From the NCBI GenBank assembly GCA_964019335.1, contig OZ025658.1, forward strand, positions 744,001 to 808,000: a stretch of 64,000 nt of DNA. Direction: 5' to 3'. Below are positions 30,701-37,510 of the stretch, in pieces. Position 1 is the stretch's first letter. The number at the start of each line of letters is the position of its first letter. This DNA comes from Diplonema japonicum (Eukaryota; Euglenozoa; Diplonemea; Diplonemida; Diplonemidae). The position numbers and the translations under genes are program-made. The notes under the pieces were generated by a model that saw only the letters and a list, made by a program, of their open reading frames with translations, was not told where the DNA came from and did not search any database.

Positions 30701-33700
30701 AGCAGACTGCAACGCTGATAGAGATGGCTGTGCCTGGGTGAAGCAGAACGGGCAGGACGTTTGCATCGTGGAGCCCTGTTCCTCTTCCCACAGATCGGTT
30801 TGTCTTGCTGACCCGTCTTGCAAGTGGGACTACCCTCTTTGTGGAAACACAACGCAGCTGCAGTGCATGCCCAAAGGGTGTGACTACTTCGCTGTGAAGG
30901 GAGACTGTGATGCCGACGTGCACTGCGTGTGGGACACCGCGGCCTCTACCTGCAAGGACAGGGTATGCGCGCAGCTCAGGGACGAAAGGTGCTGCGACAA
31001 GGACCCGATGTGCAAGTGGGACGTGACCACGGACCCTTCGGTCTGCGCGCAGAAGAAGTGCCCGGCGATCCAGGCGCAGCAGAAGTGCAACGAGCAGAGC
31101 GACTGCATGTGGAACTCGACGGCAAACCCCCCTACGGGGGCTTGCATAGACCTTGACTGCAGCACGTTCCCCGCCATGTGCCCGTGCAACGAACACGACA
31201 AGTGCTACTGGAAACCCGGTGCAGGTTTCGCTGGCACCGGTGCCTGTGTAGCGGTTGAGTTCGGTGAGTGCCCCACTCTTGACATCGTCCTGGTGCTGGA
31301 TGGGTCGGGCTCCATGTCCTGGAACTTCAGGCCTCGCCACGGCTTCACCGCTCTGATGGAGATGATGAGGGACTGGATCGAGACCCTGCCTTTGAACGGA
31401 GAAGCCGCCTCCGTCGGAATCAACTCGCAGAAAGACAATGGCGGTGTGCGGGTAGGAATGGTCCAGTTCTCCGGTTACAACAGTCAGACGAATACGGCAC
31501 GGAAGACTCCTGGAGGGGTAGGGACAGGGGGAAGGATCTCCGGCGCCCTACAAGAATTGGAGAACGACGTGGACTGGCACGAGGACAACTACATGGGTCA
31601 GGGAACTATGCTCGAGCAGGGTTTAACGATGGCGGCTGACATGTTCCACGCTTCTCCGGTAGACGGGAGACAGAGAGTGCTTTTCATCTTCACAGATGGG
31701 CAAATTTCCGACCCGAATTCCCTCTCCAGAGCAAGGGCAGAGCTCAACAGGGAGGGCGTGCAAGTGTTTGGTATCGTGTTGTCGACAGGACAAACCGCGA
31801 AGGCAGAGGCGACTCTGAAGCCCATCACCTCCTTGAAGCACGAGGACCACCTGAAGACCGTCGAGATCGACGAGGTGCCTGACCTCATGAGCGGGATCTG
31901 CAACCCCCATGGCCTTTGGGGTCACCTGATCGTGAAGGACCCCCCGCAGGCGTCCTCGGGTGTGCACCTCCCGTGCCCGGACTACCAGACCCACGGTACC
32001 TGCAAGAAGGACCCCGGCTGCATCTGGTCTGACGTCGGTTCCGCGTGCCTGAACTCTCCTTGTTTGTTGCACTGCAATGATTCCGCGTGTCAAGGCGACC
32101 CAACCAACAACTGCACTTGGGTAAACGGCAGCATCTGCACGAACGCTCCCGACCTGACCTGTGACTGTGCCTACACCACCGGTGACCCCATTTACAACGA
32201 GGAGAAGTGCAAGGCCGATACCATGTGCGTGTGGGATGCTGTGAACGGCGTGTGCCAGCACGACGAGTGTGCGTCGGGTCAACCGGGCAACCTCACTTGC
32301 GGTGCAGTAAACCAGATCTGCGTGGACCCCACACCTGCACCATGTACGGACGACTGGTACTGCGCCTGTGCGCCACCCGCGACACGGGACCCGGGGACAC
32401 ATGCGGGACAGGCAGCAGCTGTGTGCGTTCTTGATGAGTGCGCTGTTGACTGCCCCACCTGTGCCGGGGCAACCTGCAGTGACAAAGGTCAAGACTGTGT
32501 CGACCGGACCCCCACCGTCCCCGGAATGGGGGACTGGGTGTGCAAGTGCAAGCCTCCCTACGGTAATGAAGCGCGGGGAAACGCTGCTGTTTGCCAGATC
32601 GACGAGTGCGTGGACCAGACTTGTGCTACTTGTGCTAAGAGCACTTGCAGCGACAAGAACCAGACTTGCCACGACCCGGACACTACAGTGTTGAGCAACT
32701 GGAGGTGCCACTGCCCCTCGCCCTCGAACAGTAGCACTAAGACCGACGCAGTGTTCAGCTGCGATTTCGATGAGTGTACCGTCCACAAAGAAACCTGCGA
32801 AAACGCGGATCAGACCTGCCGCGACCCTGACCAGGCTGTGAGTGGGGACTGGATGTGTGACTGCAAGCTGCCTTCTAACGGCACGGCCAATGCACAGGTT
32901 GCTTGGTGTGAGCTCGACGAATGTGCGATGACCTGTCCCACCTGCGCGAATACTACTTGCACGGACGAGAACCAACTTTGTAGTGACACAAACAAAGCGG
33001 CTCACTCGACAGGAAACTGGATTTGCATCTGTCGGGACCCATTCAGTGGTCATGCAGATGTCGCTGCGGCGGTTTGCGAACTGGATGAGTGCTCGGCCCT
33101 GTGCACTGGGGCCACTTGTGCCAACACAACCTGCTCGGATGCGAACCAGACCTGCCATGATCCCCACTTCACGATACTGGGCGACTGGGCATGCAACTGC
33201 CCACGACCCTCGAAGCAGCAGCCCTCGAAGCTGAAGCCGGCGACGGGGTGTGAAGTGGACGAGTGCGACCTCCACAAGGCCGTGTGCGAGAACCAGGGCC
33301 AGAGCTGCGAAGACCTCGACCAGCTGGTCGCAGACAACTGGATCTGCAAGTGTGTTTCCCCCATGAACGGGACTGCCGAAGCACGGGCCGCGGACTGCAC
33401 GATCGACGAGTGTGTGGCAAGCTGTCTCACTTGTGCGAACGACACCTGCAGTAGCAAGGGCCAGACCTGCAAGGATGACCATATCTCGATACACTCCACC
33501 GCCGACTGGGAATGCAGGTGTCCATCCCCTTACTCTGGGAAGGGTCATGCAAACTCTGCCACCTGCCTTCTCGACGAATGCTCTGTGAACTGCACTGGTC
33601 CAACGTGTGCGGGTACTACTTGCAGCGACAGTAACCAGACCTGTCACGACCCGGAAACGTCGATACTGAGAAATTGGCAATGCAGCTGCCTGTCTCCGTC

Positions 33701-35528
33701 TAAGAAGCTGCCTGTAACGGGGGCACCAGTGGTGGGCTGCGAGGTGGACGAGTGCGAGCAAATGAAGCAAATCTGCGAGAACGTCGACCAGACCTGCTAC
33801 GACCCTGACCAGCTGGTGCCCAATAATTGGGAGTGCAACTGCGCGCTGCCAATGAACGGAACGAAGGTGGCAAAGCCTGCTGAGTGCACCCTTGACAAGT
33901 GCGCTGCAGACTGCGTGGGCCCAACCTGCGCAAACACCACGTGCTCGGATGCCAACCAGATCTGCCACGATCCCTCCACCGCCGCCCATTCCAAGGGGAG
34001 TCGGACCTGGACTTGCACGTGCCTTCCCCCATACACAGGTAATGCTCATGGGAGCGCTGCCATCTGCCGCATCGACGAGTGTGTGGAGGCCTGTCCGACA
34101 TGCGCGGACAACGCTTGCTCTAACGTCTCGCAGATCTGCAACGACCCCGACACGAGTATTCTGGGTGACTGGACTTGTTCGTGTCCCTCCCCCGCACAAA
34201 AGCCTTCCCAGAAGATAGGTCCCGTGACCCCATCGTGTGACGTCGACGAGTGTACCATCCACAGGAAGACCTGTGAGGCCGTTCAACAGGACTGCTTCGA
34301 CCCCGACCAGAGCAAAGTGGGGGATTGGCAATGCAAGTGCAAGCTCCCCATGAATGGGAACAGCACAGCGATGCCTGCGGAGTGCACGATCGACGAGTGT
34401 GTGATGAGCTGTCCCACTTGCGCGAACGATACCTGCAGTAGCAGGGGCCAGATTTGCGAAGACCCCGACACCTCGAAATACAACGACTGGACTTGCACCT
34501 GTCCCTTGCCTAGCACCAGTTATGCCGTGAACAATTACGCTGAGTGCGTCGTTGACGAGTGTGTGGCAAACTGCTCCACGTGCTCCCTCGGAGTCTGCAC
34601 CTCGGAAGGCCAGCACTGTCACGACCCCGATGTATCAGCGAACAGCACGGGCAACTGGATCTGCACGTGCCCGTCTCCGTCGGAAAGCTTCGCCAAGGGG
34701 ATGGTTGCGACGCCTTGTGTTGTTGATGAATGCAAAACCCCCGACAATGAGAAGATGTGTGCAGATGCCGGCCAGGAGTGTGTGGACCCGAACCCCTCGC
34801 TGAGCGGCCGCAACGACTGGGAGTGCCACTGCATTGTGCCGCCTGCTGTGAGGAACGGGTCTGCGGTGATGCGCCCTGCTGACTGCGAGTACCCAGGTGA
34901 ATGCATGACAGACCCTGAGGCGAGGAAATGTGCCGCTACCGGCCACATCTGCGATGACCTCAACACCGACCCCACTTCCACAGGCGACTGGGTGTGTATG
35001 TGTGCACCGCCTTCAAGTGGGCGGAACGTGACCGCCACCACACCTGGCGGGGTCGCAGGGATGGTGTGCGAGACGAACGAGTGTGAAGTTGTGTGTCCAA
35101 CCTGCGCGCAGACCGTGACTAGCCCTATCAATCTGTGCACTGTGGAGGGCCAAAGGTGTACCGACCCCGACACGAAGAAGTACGGTGACTGGCAGTGCGA
35201 GTGCCCCACCCCATGGGCCGGGATCCCCGCTACTACTGCTATCGCGAGCTGTTCGCTCGATGAGTGCGTTGCAGACTGCCCAACTTGCTCGAAGGGGACC
35301 TGCGCCAACGCAGGGCAGACTTGCGAAGACAGACGGACTGGGGTGCATGACCTTAGAGACTGGATGTGCGTGTGTGCGCTCCCTGCCGTGGGGAACGCTA
35401 CTGCGAAAGTGGCTGACTGCATCTGCGACGAGTGCCAGGAGGCCACTCAAAAATGCGCCTGCGGGGCAGTTCTGCTTCGACCAAGACACCAGCTGCAACA
35501 GCAAGAACGACTACATATGCGAGTGTAA
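21795..35528 (+). CDS. Giant VWA / C-type lectin / EGF-like surface protein, N-terminal frame
   Basis: Open for 4577 codons with no intron. ATG 21795 gives a signal peptide (MHRTMMLLSLAASCHG). Next come a cadherin-like module (about residues 20-125) and a C-type lectin-like domain (about 130-320; GYLVTITSQDEQ, EGWIGSAD, YENWESGEPNEY, GYVCEWG). Then arrays of Cys-rich repeats of the form C-x(6-8)-C-x-W-[DN] alternate with five von Willebrand A domains starting at 24195, 26174, 28077, 29688 and 31269. From about 32150 EGF-like units of about 45 residues follow, ending in DEC and rich in N-x-T sites. Homology ends at codon TGC 35454-35456; the last 24 codons to TAA are out of frame. The protein continues in the +1 frame (next entry). 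Extracellular adhesion is the likely role, from domain content. Confidence 0.88.
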   Translation: MHRTMMLLSLAASCHGTFYNQGVPVTPFPNVRCSDISFAGCSCSTKISGSVVDVEDGFDRATDTLTCGACAGLGITSNFDTTTGILQMSGDNTIDEYAQAIASVTFTSTSRAGTSRRLTYNYGHAMYSTHTGHFYEYYPKNNVNCNTGGFCHWDDAQSECADRSRDILGLAGYLVTITSQDEQDVTSAKLHGEGWIGSADIAMEGEWRWLTGPEGCPPYNLALSGAARTACDMGYPLPENKNPCTGPDCGRGQLIGTGRGSSFTTASGAYENWESGEPNEYSNDCSPATCQTTGEDYGHYYGNGKWNDYPNGHNRIEGYVCEWGGVGDLCMDKDDVFGSQLLVAGCSSYTNQGACESRLPDGSCKWDTTQRPAKCVETGCHRYGDEAACEGDVTCDWDTTMSPPECVDNYCAVTHLTTQDCNADNTAEGPCYWNTNLVGDKKCQTLVCADVSDKCKCIQSSPQCQWDASGGGSCYNPALTTKTAVVCRDVTTEAECMADTTCIWDSSKTPLCQLSVCYSLCTQRTCVARAGCTWDGTDCRREPPGCAAHTDAVSCKQDEKCLWNVIWSSANTCVENPCRTHTDQQSCTSVVEEMPSPCTPRAVNPDYCSLNVCDFDPLGTPICFPKKCLQTSQGNCVAESGCQWVPIQTPPPAGPPSTLVAYCTTEKCKHSTLQLCNNDPYCLWDDQKTTCVETPCAKHPDELTCNHDKVCHWDASRSSAVCSPTECGVYATKGKCKADTKCTWDDSNPAYCTAVTCEGYNVPSPKDKCGCVANPECSWVVDTTGSGTINNHCAKTSYSTCPDLDVAFVIDGSGSMSGNFQTNHPHGFNALMETLRDWVKTLPLTGEDHTVGGASTVRGGGFRVTFIQFSRAEATPAMDHPTNCAVGQCTNGLLSGNLNELMGDVDWHEANYQAEWTYLHDALLDVADYTFLPSQSPSHRKHVVVIIADSGLTDYDGDACTSTSCGQCPSGCDPRWKRTYPGMLDDAQQKLRDEDVVVFGIVMRKKAQKSFQDDNAGAKLKPLVTDPKDSHFMNLVLDDIPGVLEHFCDPTSTFGRALIPPTDVTHYQCATWGFKDECNADSLCEWKIPKLVTCASATGCPELNCQGIPQQYKSLYGCSKCKLQRATIVCGASVRPSIDGTCGETHCAKCCDKACCDADSGCSWKTPDDTCERKVCEHGDQNTCENDPDLLCKWDGSKCDLKPCGSIYVKEKCLNSTNNCQWDTSFDPPICKQLPTCGTKTNPDVCNNDANCEWDCTATTCRDTRCAYPDLGTCSVDSDCEWLGTMCKEKKCTLAKTQADCKDCDNCIWDGATSTCSEDKCDPLNQADCGTSDVCHWDGNKCETDYCPQYKDNEAKCNHNPRCHWDSLLLSCQPTSCTKNHNTQFPGLGDAPTKKGTINDVECASDPVCKTGTDSMGRYCAPVTCSDHTRNCDCIADPSCYWDPTVTPPAQKCKDNKVSNCPDLDVVFVLDGSGSMSWPFGTHPHGYEAMLEMLRDWVRTLPLTGEDNTVGINSMVKGGTFRVAFVQFSFVDEYWVCKNGADGCDSQKHSECTMPRLPAGKTCSNGQLTGDLTELENDLDWHEANYMGSVTYMAAALEDAVDIFHGSPAHRAHVLVIITDGQMNPLEPQRSTEIPPIKQKLNAEGVVTFGVVVRKGKDPSGDDAKAEQTLRPVTSDSHDDHFVNVQLENMLEEVFNDFCDPAGRFGKAIQQVLNQNSANNTAPPSQSGAVPCSKWGVKLECRSDQACDWKAPPPTSCPGKGCTNLNCLELPAAQTSVGMTCTNCKLSEGAISCTVGSSNPVGSGYCGATVCEEHCEEVPCEQDTANDCFWDTDKCQRKVCSYVDKTLCEGDPDNMCMWDTAASPATCVPKKCLHFTWGTCDADSGCQWDASTQTCKEKDPDCSTIGDKLDCLNHVSRACDWKCDDGCVQKVCDQTTRATCEGSTDACEWSAGAMKCRRQRCRVSTENACISDSACKWTAATSSCAESKCYRYATEATCDHDTDCHWDITGCDGCKEKYCFKSFIDATSCNADPKGMCMWDPATNGNKCVDKTCDSYNDPAMGPDRMCDCQADSRCVADRSVPTAPMCRDQHFTQCPDLDVVVALDGSTSMNRQFGTHPNGFEGLVEALRDWVQALPLTGEAAGVTSTDKNGRVRVAFSEWDKGVRLAECPTCACSPVVVSPGDGTPTMSSMNTRGANRFADNCGKLSGDKTQLLADLDWHEGVNRRPQTLVKEAEEFAGETFRESPVYRKKILLIFTDGRIQDTSSLGPAGAVLAAEGVQTFGIVLTKGLPRRTDQQNLDTLKKIVTDPKDSHALMMQIDDAHQVLNDFCNPNSVFGALITSGSSGNSNTEPPCDTIQSFPDCTARATCQWNSFTGACEDHSCFRHCGETDCVADTTNQCKFNVGALQCTKTVCKDRAVQQDCLDSGCQWNAAQDPKCQEGPCLAVDQAACSIHGRQCTWDTTIQPNAKCVETPCYYGNQTTCETDSDCEWDGACADSTDQKCMPKRCSLPDHQTQAGCVGDTWCVWTSSLTCELGKCAKYPTEKCCNHDDGCHWDNADPPVCGEKYCPKTYPILAGKDQCDADSKCMWDSGKLACVEEDCSKLDKCPCRAHPDCFWDAAHNKCTDTKYGECPTMDVIMLMDGSGSMSREFDTNHPHGFYGLVEILRDWAKTLPLTGEKAGTNTGQGPAAGGLRLGFVQFSGRNPSWSRTRSEAIKTPAGVGASGHLSGDLAEISADLDWHEHNYMGDGTMIEKGLTMVGDMFDVAHQHAVRPRILIIFTDGEIFDPGSLGNARRVLDNEDVQTFGVVIRKRPGWSKNDPAEATLKPITSDPHVDHFQNLMLDDISNVLGDICDPKGKFGKFIVNPTSAQAGVHAPCPNHADSHLCNADPGCEWHAAGNECQDSPCIAHCDEQSCVQDVANLCTWNGTECWKETKCAYTDRTECVSSPDLCAWVNGGCVLPPCTPNKNQADCNADRDGCAWVKQNGQDVCIVEPCSSSHRSVCLADPSCKWDYPLCGNTTQLQCMPKGCDYFAVKGDCDADVHCVWDTAASTCKDRVCAQLRDERCCDKDPMCKWDVTTDPSVCAQKKCPAIQAQQKCNEQSDCMWNSTANPPTGACIDLDCSTFPAMCPCNEHDKCYWKPGAGFAGTGACVAVEFGECPTLDIVLVLDGSGSMSWNFRPRHGFTALMEMMRDWIETLPLNGEAASVGINSQKDNGGVRVGMVQFSGYNSQTNTARKTPGGVGTGGRISGALQELENDVDWHEDNYMGQGTMLEQGLTMAADMFHASPVDGRQRVLFIFTDGQISDPNSLSRARAELNREGVQVFGIVLSTGQTAKAEATLKPITSLKHEDHLKTVEIDEVPDLMSGICNPHGLWGHLIVKDPPQASSGVHLPCPDYQTHGTCKKDPGCIWSDVGSACLNSPCLLHCNDSACQGDPTNNCTWVNGSICTNAPDLTCDCAYTTGDPIYNEEKCKADTMCVWDAVNGVCQHDECASGQPGNLTCGAVNQICVDPTPAPCTDDWYCACAPPATRDPGTHAGQAAAVCVLDECAVDCPTCAGATCSDKGQDCVDRTPTVPGMGDWVCKCKPPYGNEARGNAAVCQIDECVDQTCATCAKSTCSDKNQTCHDPDTTVLSNWRCHCPSPSNSSTKTDAVFSCDFDECTVHKETCENADQTCRDPDQAVSGDWMCDCKLPSNGTANAQVAWCELDECAMTCPTCANTTCTDENQLCSDTNKAAHSTGNWICICRDPFSGHADVAAAVCELDECSALCTGATCANTTCSDANQTCHDPHFTILGDWACNCPRPSKQQPSKLKPATGCEVDECDLHKAVCENQGQSCEDLDQLVADNWICKCVSPMNGTAEARAADCTIDECVASCLTCANDTCSSKGQTCKDDHISIHSTADWECRCPSPYSGKGHANSATCLLDECSVNCTGPTCAGTTCSDSNQTCHDPETSILRNWQCSCLSPSKKLPVTGAPVVGCEVDECEQMKQICENVDQTCYDPDQLVPNNWECNCALPMNGTKVAKPAECTLDKCAADCVGPTCANTTCSDANQICHDPSTAAHSKGSRTWTCTCLPPYTGNAHGSAAICRIDECVEACPTCADNACSNVSQICNDPDTSILGDWTCSCPSPAQKPSQKIGPVTPSCDVDECTIHRKTCEAVQQDCFDPDQSKVGDWQCKCKLPMNGNSTAMPAECTIDECVMSCPTCANDTCSSRGQICEDPDTSKYNDWTCTCPLPSTSYAVNNYAECVVDECVANCSTCSLGVCTSEGQHCHDPDVSANSTGNWICTCPSPSESFAKGMVATPCVVDECKTPDNEKMCADAGQECVDPNPSLSGRNDWECHCIVPPAVRNGSAVMRPADCEYPGECMTDPEARKCAATGHICDDLNTDPTSTGDWVCMCAPPSSGRNVTATTPGGVAGMVCETNECEVVCPTCAQTVTSPINLCTVEGQRCTDPDTKKYGDWQCECPTPWAGIPATTAIASCSLDECVADCPTCSKGTCANAGQTCEDRRTGVHDLRDWMCVCALPAVGNATAKVADCICDECQEATQKCACGAVLLRPRHQLQQQERLHMRV
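21850..22180 (+). other. Cadherin-like module 1
   Basis: Encodes a repeat with FDRATDTLTCGACAGLGIT, then GILQMSGDNTIDEYAQAIAS and VTFTSTS. This is the pattern of cadherin-like adhesin modules (D-x-L-x-C, GxLxLxG, YxxALxxVxF). It immediately precedes the first lectin-like domain. The same module recurs near 37705 and 41215. Confidence 0.6.
22184..22770 (+). other. C-type lectin-like domain 1
   Basis: Begins GHFYEYYP and has W-x-x-A-x-x-x-C (CHWDDAQSEC), GYLVTITSQDEQ, EGWIGSAD, YENWESGEPNEY, GKWNDYP and YVCEWG, the ordered landmarks of the CTLD fold. An EPN motif is present (GEPNEYS), which in this family often goes with mannose-type sugar binding; an acidic/Trp-Asn-Asp pair follows (GKWND). 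Confidence 0.8.
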
Positions 35529-37510
35529 GGCGCCCTTCGACGGGACGAATGACGCTCTACCGGCCTTGTGCACGGTCGACGAGTGCATTGAAAACAACGC
35601 TACCTGCACCGCCGTGGGCCAGACCTGCATCGACCACAACCGGACCCAGCTTGACGACTGGAAATGCTTGTGTCCGAGCCCCAGTCACGGGGATGAAGTG
35701 GTCGGTCAGGCGGCACGGAACTGCAAGATCGATGAGTGCGTTGACACATGCCCCACATGCGCGGGTACCACCTGCTCGGACGCGGGCCAGACCTGCAAGG
35801 ACGACGACACGGATGCCTCCAGCACGGGGGACTGGATCTGCATCTGCAAGCCTCCTGCGGCAAACAACTCCGCGACGGGGAAGCCCGCCACCTGCATCTG
35901 TGACGAGTGCGTGGACGACACCGTCTGTGCAGGTACAAACCAGTCTTGCTACGATGTGAACACCGTGTGCAACACGCCGTCTGACTTTGTTTGCGAGTGT
36001 GAGCCCCCGATGATCGGAAACGCCACAGGGGCCCCTGCCACGTGCTCCTTCGACGAGTGCGAGATCAACAGCGCCACGTGTGTTGCGCAGGGACAGGAGT
36101 GCTACGACCCCGACCTCACAAAAGTCAGCGACTGGGAATGCAGGTGCAAGCTTCCCAGCGTCGGAAATGCCACAGCTCAGGCCGCAGAGTGTGTGTACGA
36201 CGAGTGCAGGATTCAGGATTGCGCAACGTGTGCCAACGATACCTGCAGCGCTGCGGGGCAGGAGTGCGAAGACTTGGACACGAGCCCATTGGAAACGGGT
36301 ACCTGGGTGTGCAAGTGCCCATCACCATCAAACCATGCTGCAACGAGGAAGGTTGCCGAGTGTGACCTCGATGAGTGCAAGGACCCGACCAAGGCCGGAA
36401 AGTGCACAGAGATGTGCGAGCCAGGAACCCTGGATTGCGGGCAGACCTGCTACGACCCGTTTCCGACAACTGCGAGCACCGATGACTGGAAGTGCCTGTG
36501 CCCGTCTCCTGCTACGGGAAATATGACTGCTGGTCCTGTGTTGCACTGTATCTACAATGAGTGCGAAGAGATGGAGACGGTCTGCGCGGCAGAAGGACAG
36601 AAGTGTAAGGACACGAATCTCCAGACGCTGAACGACTGGACTTGCGAATGCGCATCTCCTGCTACTGGGAATGCTACGGCGAGACCGGCTCGGTGCTTGC
36701 TTGACGAGTGCAGTGTCCAGAACTGCCCCACATGCGCAAACGACACCTGCACATCCGCTAACCAGTTGTGCGAAGACGATCCAACAAGAACTGGTGACTG
36801 GGTCTGCAAGTGCCTGTCCCCCTCCAACCACAAGGCAACAGGAAAGCCTGCGGTTTGCGACATCGACGAGTGTGAGTTGCCGCAGAACAACTGCACTGCG
36901 AACTGTGTTGCGCCAAACACCCCCAACTGCGAGCAGACTTGCTTCGACGAGAATACATCCCCCGACAGCCTTGGAGATTGGTACTGCAACTGCCCCCAAC
37001 CCACGAGCGGGACAGGCAAGGCACGTGCCGCCATGTGCACCGTAGACGAATGTGTGGATCACGGGGCCACCTGCGATGCTGAGGGCCAGACCTGCAGAGA
37101 TATGAACACCAGCAAGCTTAACGACTGGGAGTGCGTGTGCGACCCCCCATCTGTGGGTTCGGCAGAGATGGAACCCGCCACCTGTGTGCTCGACGAGTGC
37201 GTAGAGACCTGCGATACTTGCTCGAATAACACCTGCAAGGACGCCGGTCAGACGTGCGAGGACCTTGATACTTCGCCCTCGCAGAAGGGCACTTGGACAT
37301 GTAAGTGCCAGTCTTCGAGCAGTTATGCAACAGGGACAGCTGCGATCTGTGAGGTGGATGAGTGCGAGGCGAACGGGTGGAAGTGCACCGCCGACTGCTT
37401 CGGTGCCTTGAACTGCGCTCAACGGTGCTTCGACCCCAACGTTAGTTCCAGCAGCTTGGGCAACTGGAGGTGTGTGTGCCAGCTCCCCTCAACTGACTCC
37501 GCTGAGGCGA
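32150..37510 (+). repeat. Array of about 32 EGF-like units
   Basis: Units of 40-48 residues follow the form DEC-x-x-x-C-x(3-9)-C-x(5-6)-Q-x-C-x-D-x(5-9)-W-x-C-x-C-x-x-P-x(8-15)-C-x-[IVL]-DEC. Many have N-x-T between the second and third Cys (CANDTC, CANTTC), so most would carry N-glycans. Related units in alternating classes (CxTCA... and ..TCENxxQ..) suggest growth by duplication of small groups. The frame change at about 35455 lies inside one unit. The array sits between VWA domains 5 and 6. Confidence 0.8.
35445..35465 (+). other. Frame break inside giant gene
   Basis: Around ACTCAAAAATGCGCCTGCGG the conserved EGF-like pattern passes from the frame of ATG 21795 to the next frame. Reading TGC then CCT GCG GGG CAG TTC TGC gives C-x5-C, whereas sister units have C-x6-C, which fits two missing bases better than one extra base. 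No GT-AG intron fits here. Confidence 0.75.

Noticed and set aside
31623-34622. Minus-strand open frame of about 1000 codons opposite the EGF-like array
   Set aside because: It is the complement of a repeated Cys/Asp/Glu-rich coding sequence; the antisense of TGC, GAC and GAG codons rarely gives stops. The + strand has clear domains.
35185-35457. Treating GTG 35185 as the true start of a separate giant gene
   Set aside because: The first 90 codons are out of frame with the EGF-like homology, there is no signal peptide and no acceptor-like site; the segment is a shadow of the upstream frame.
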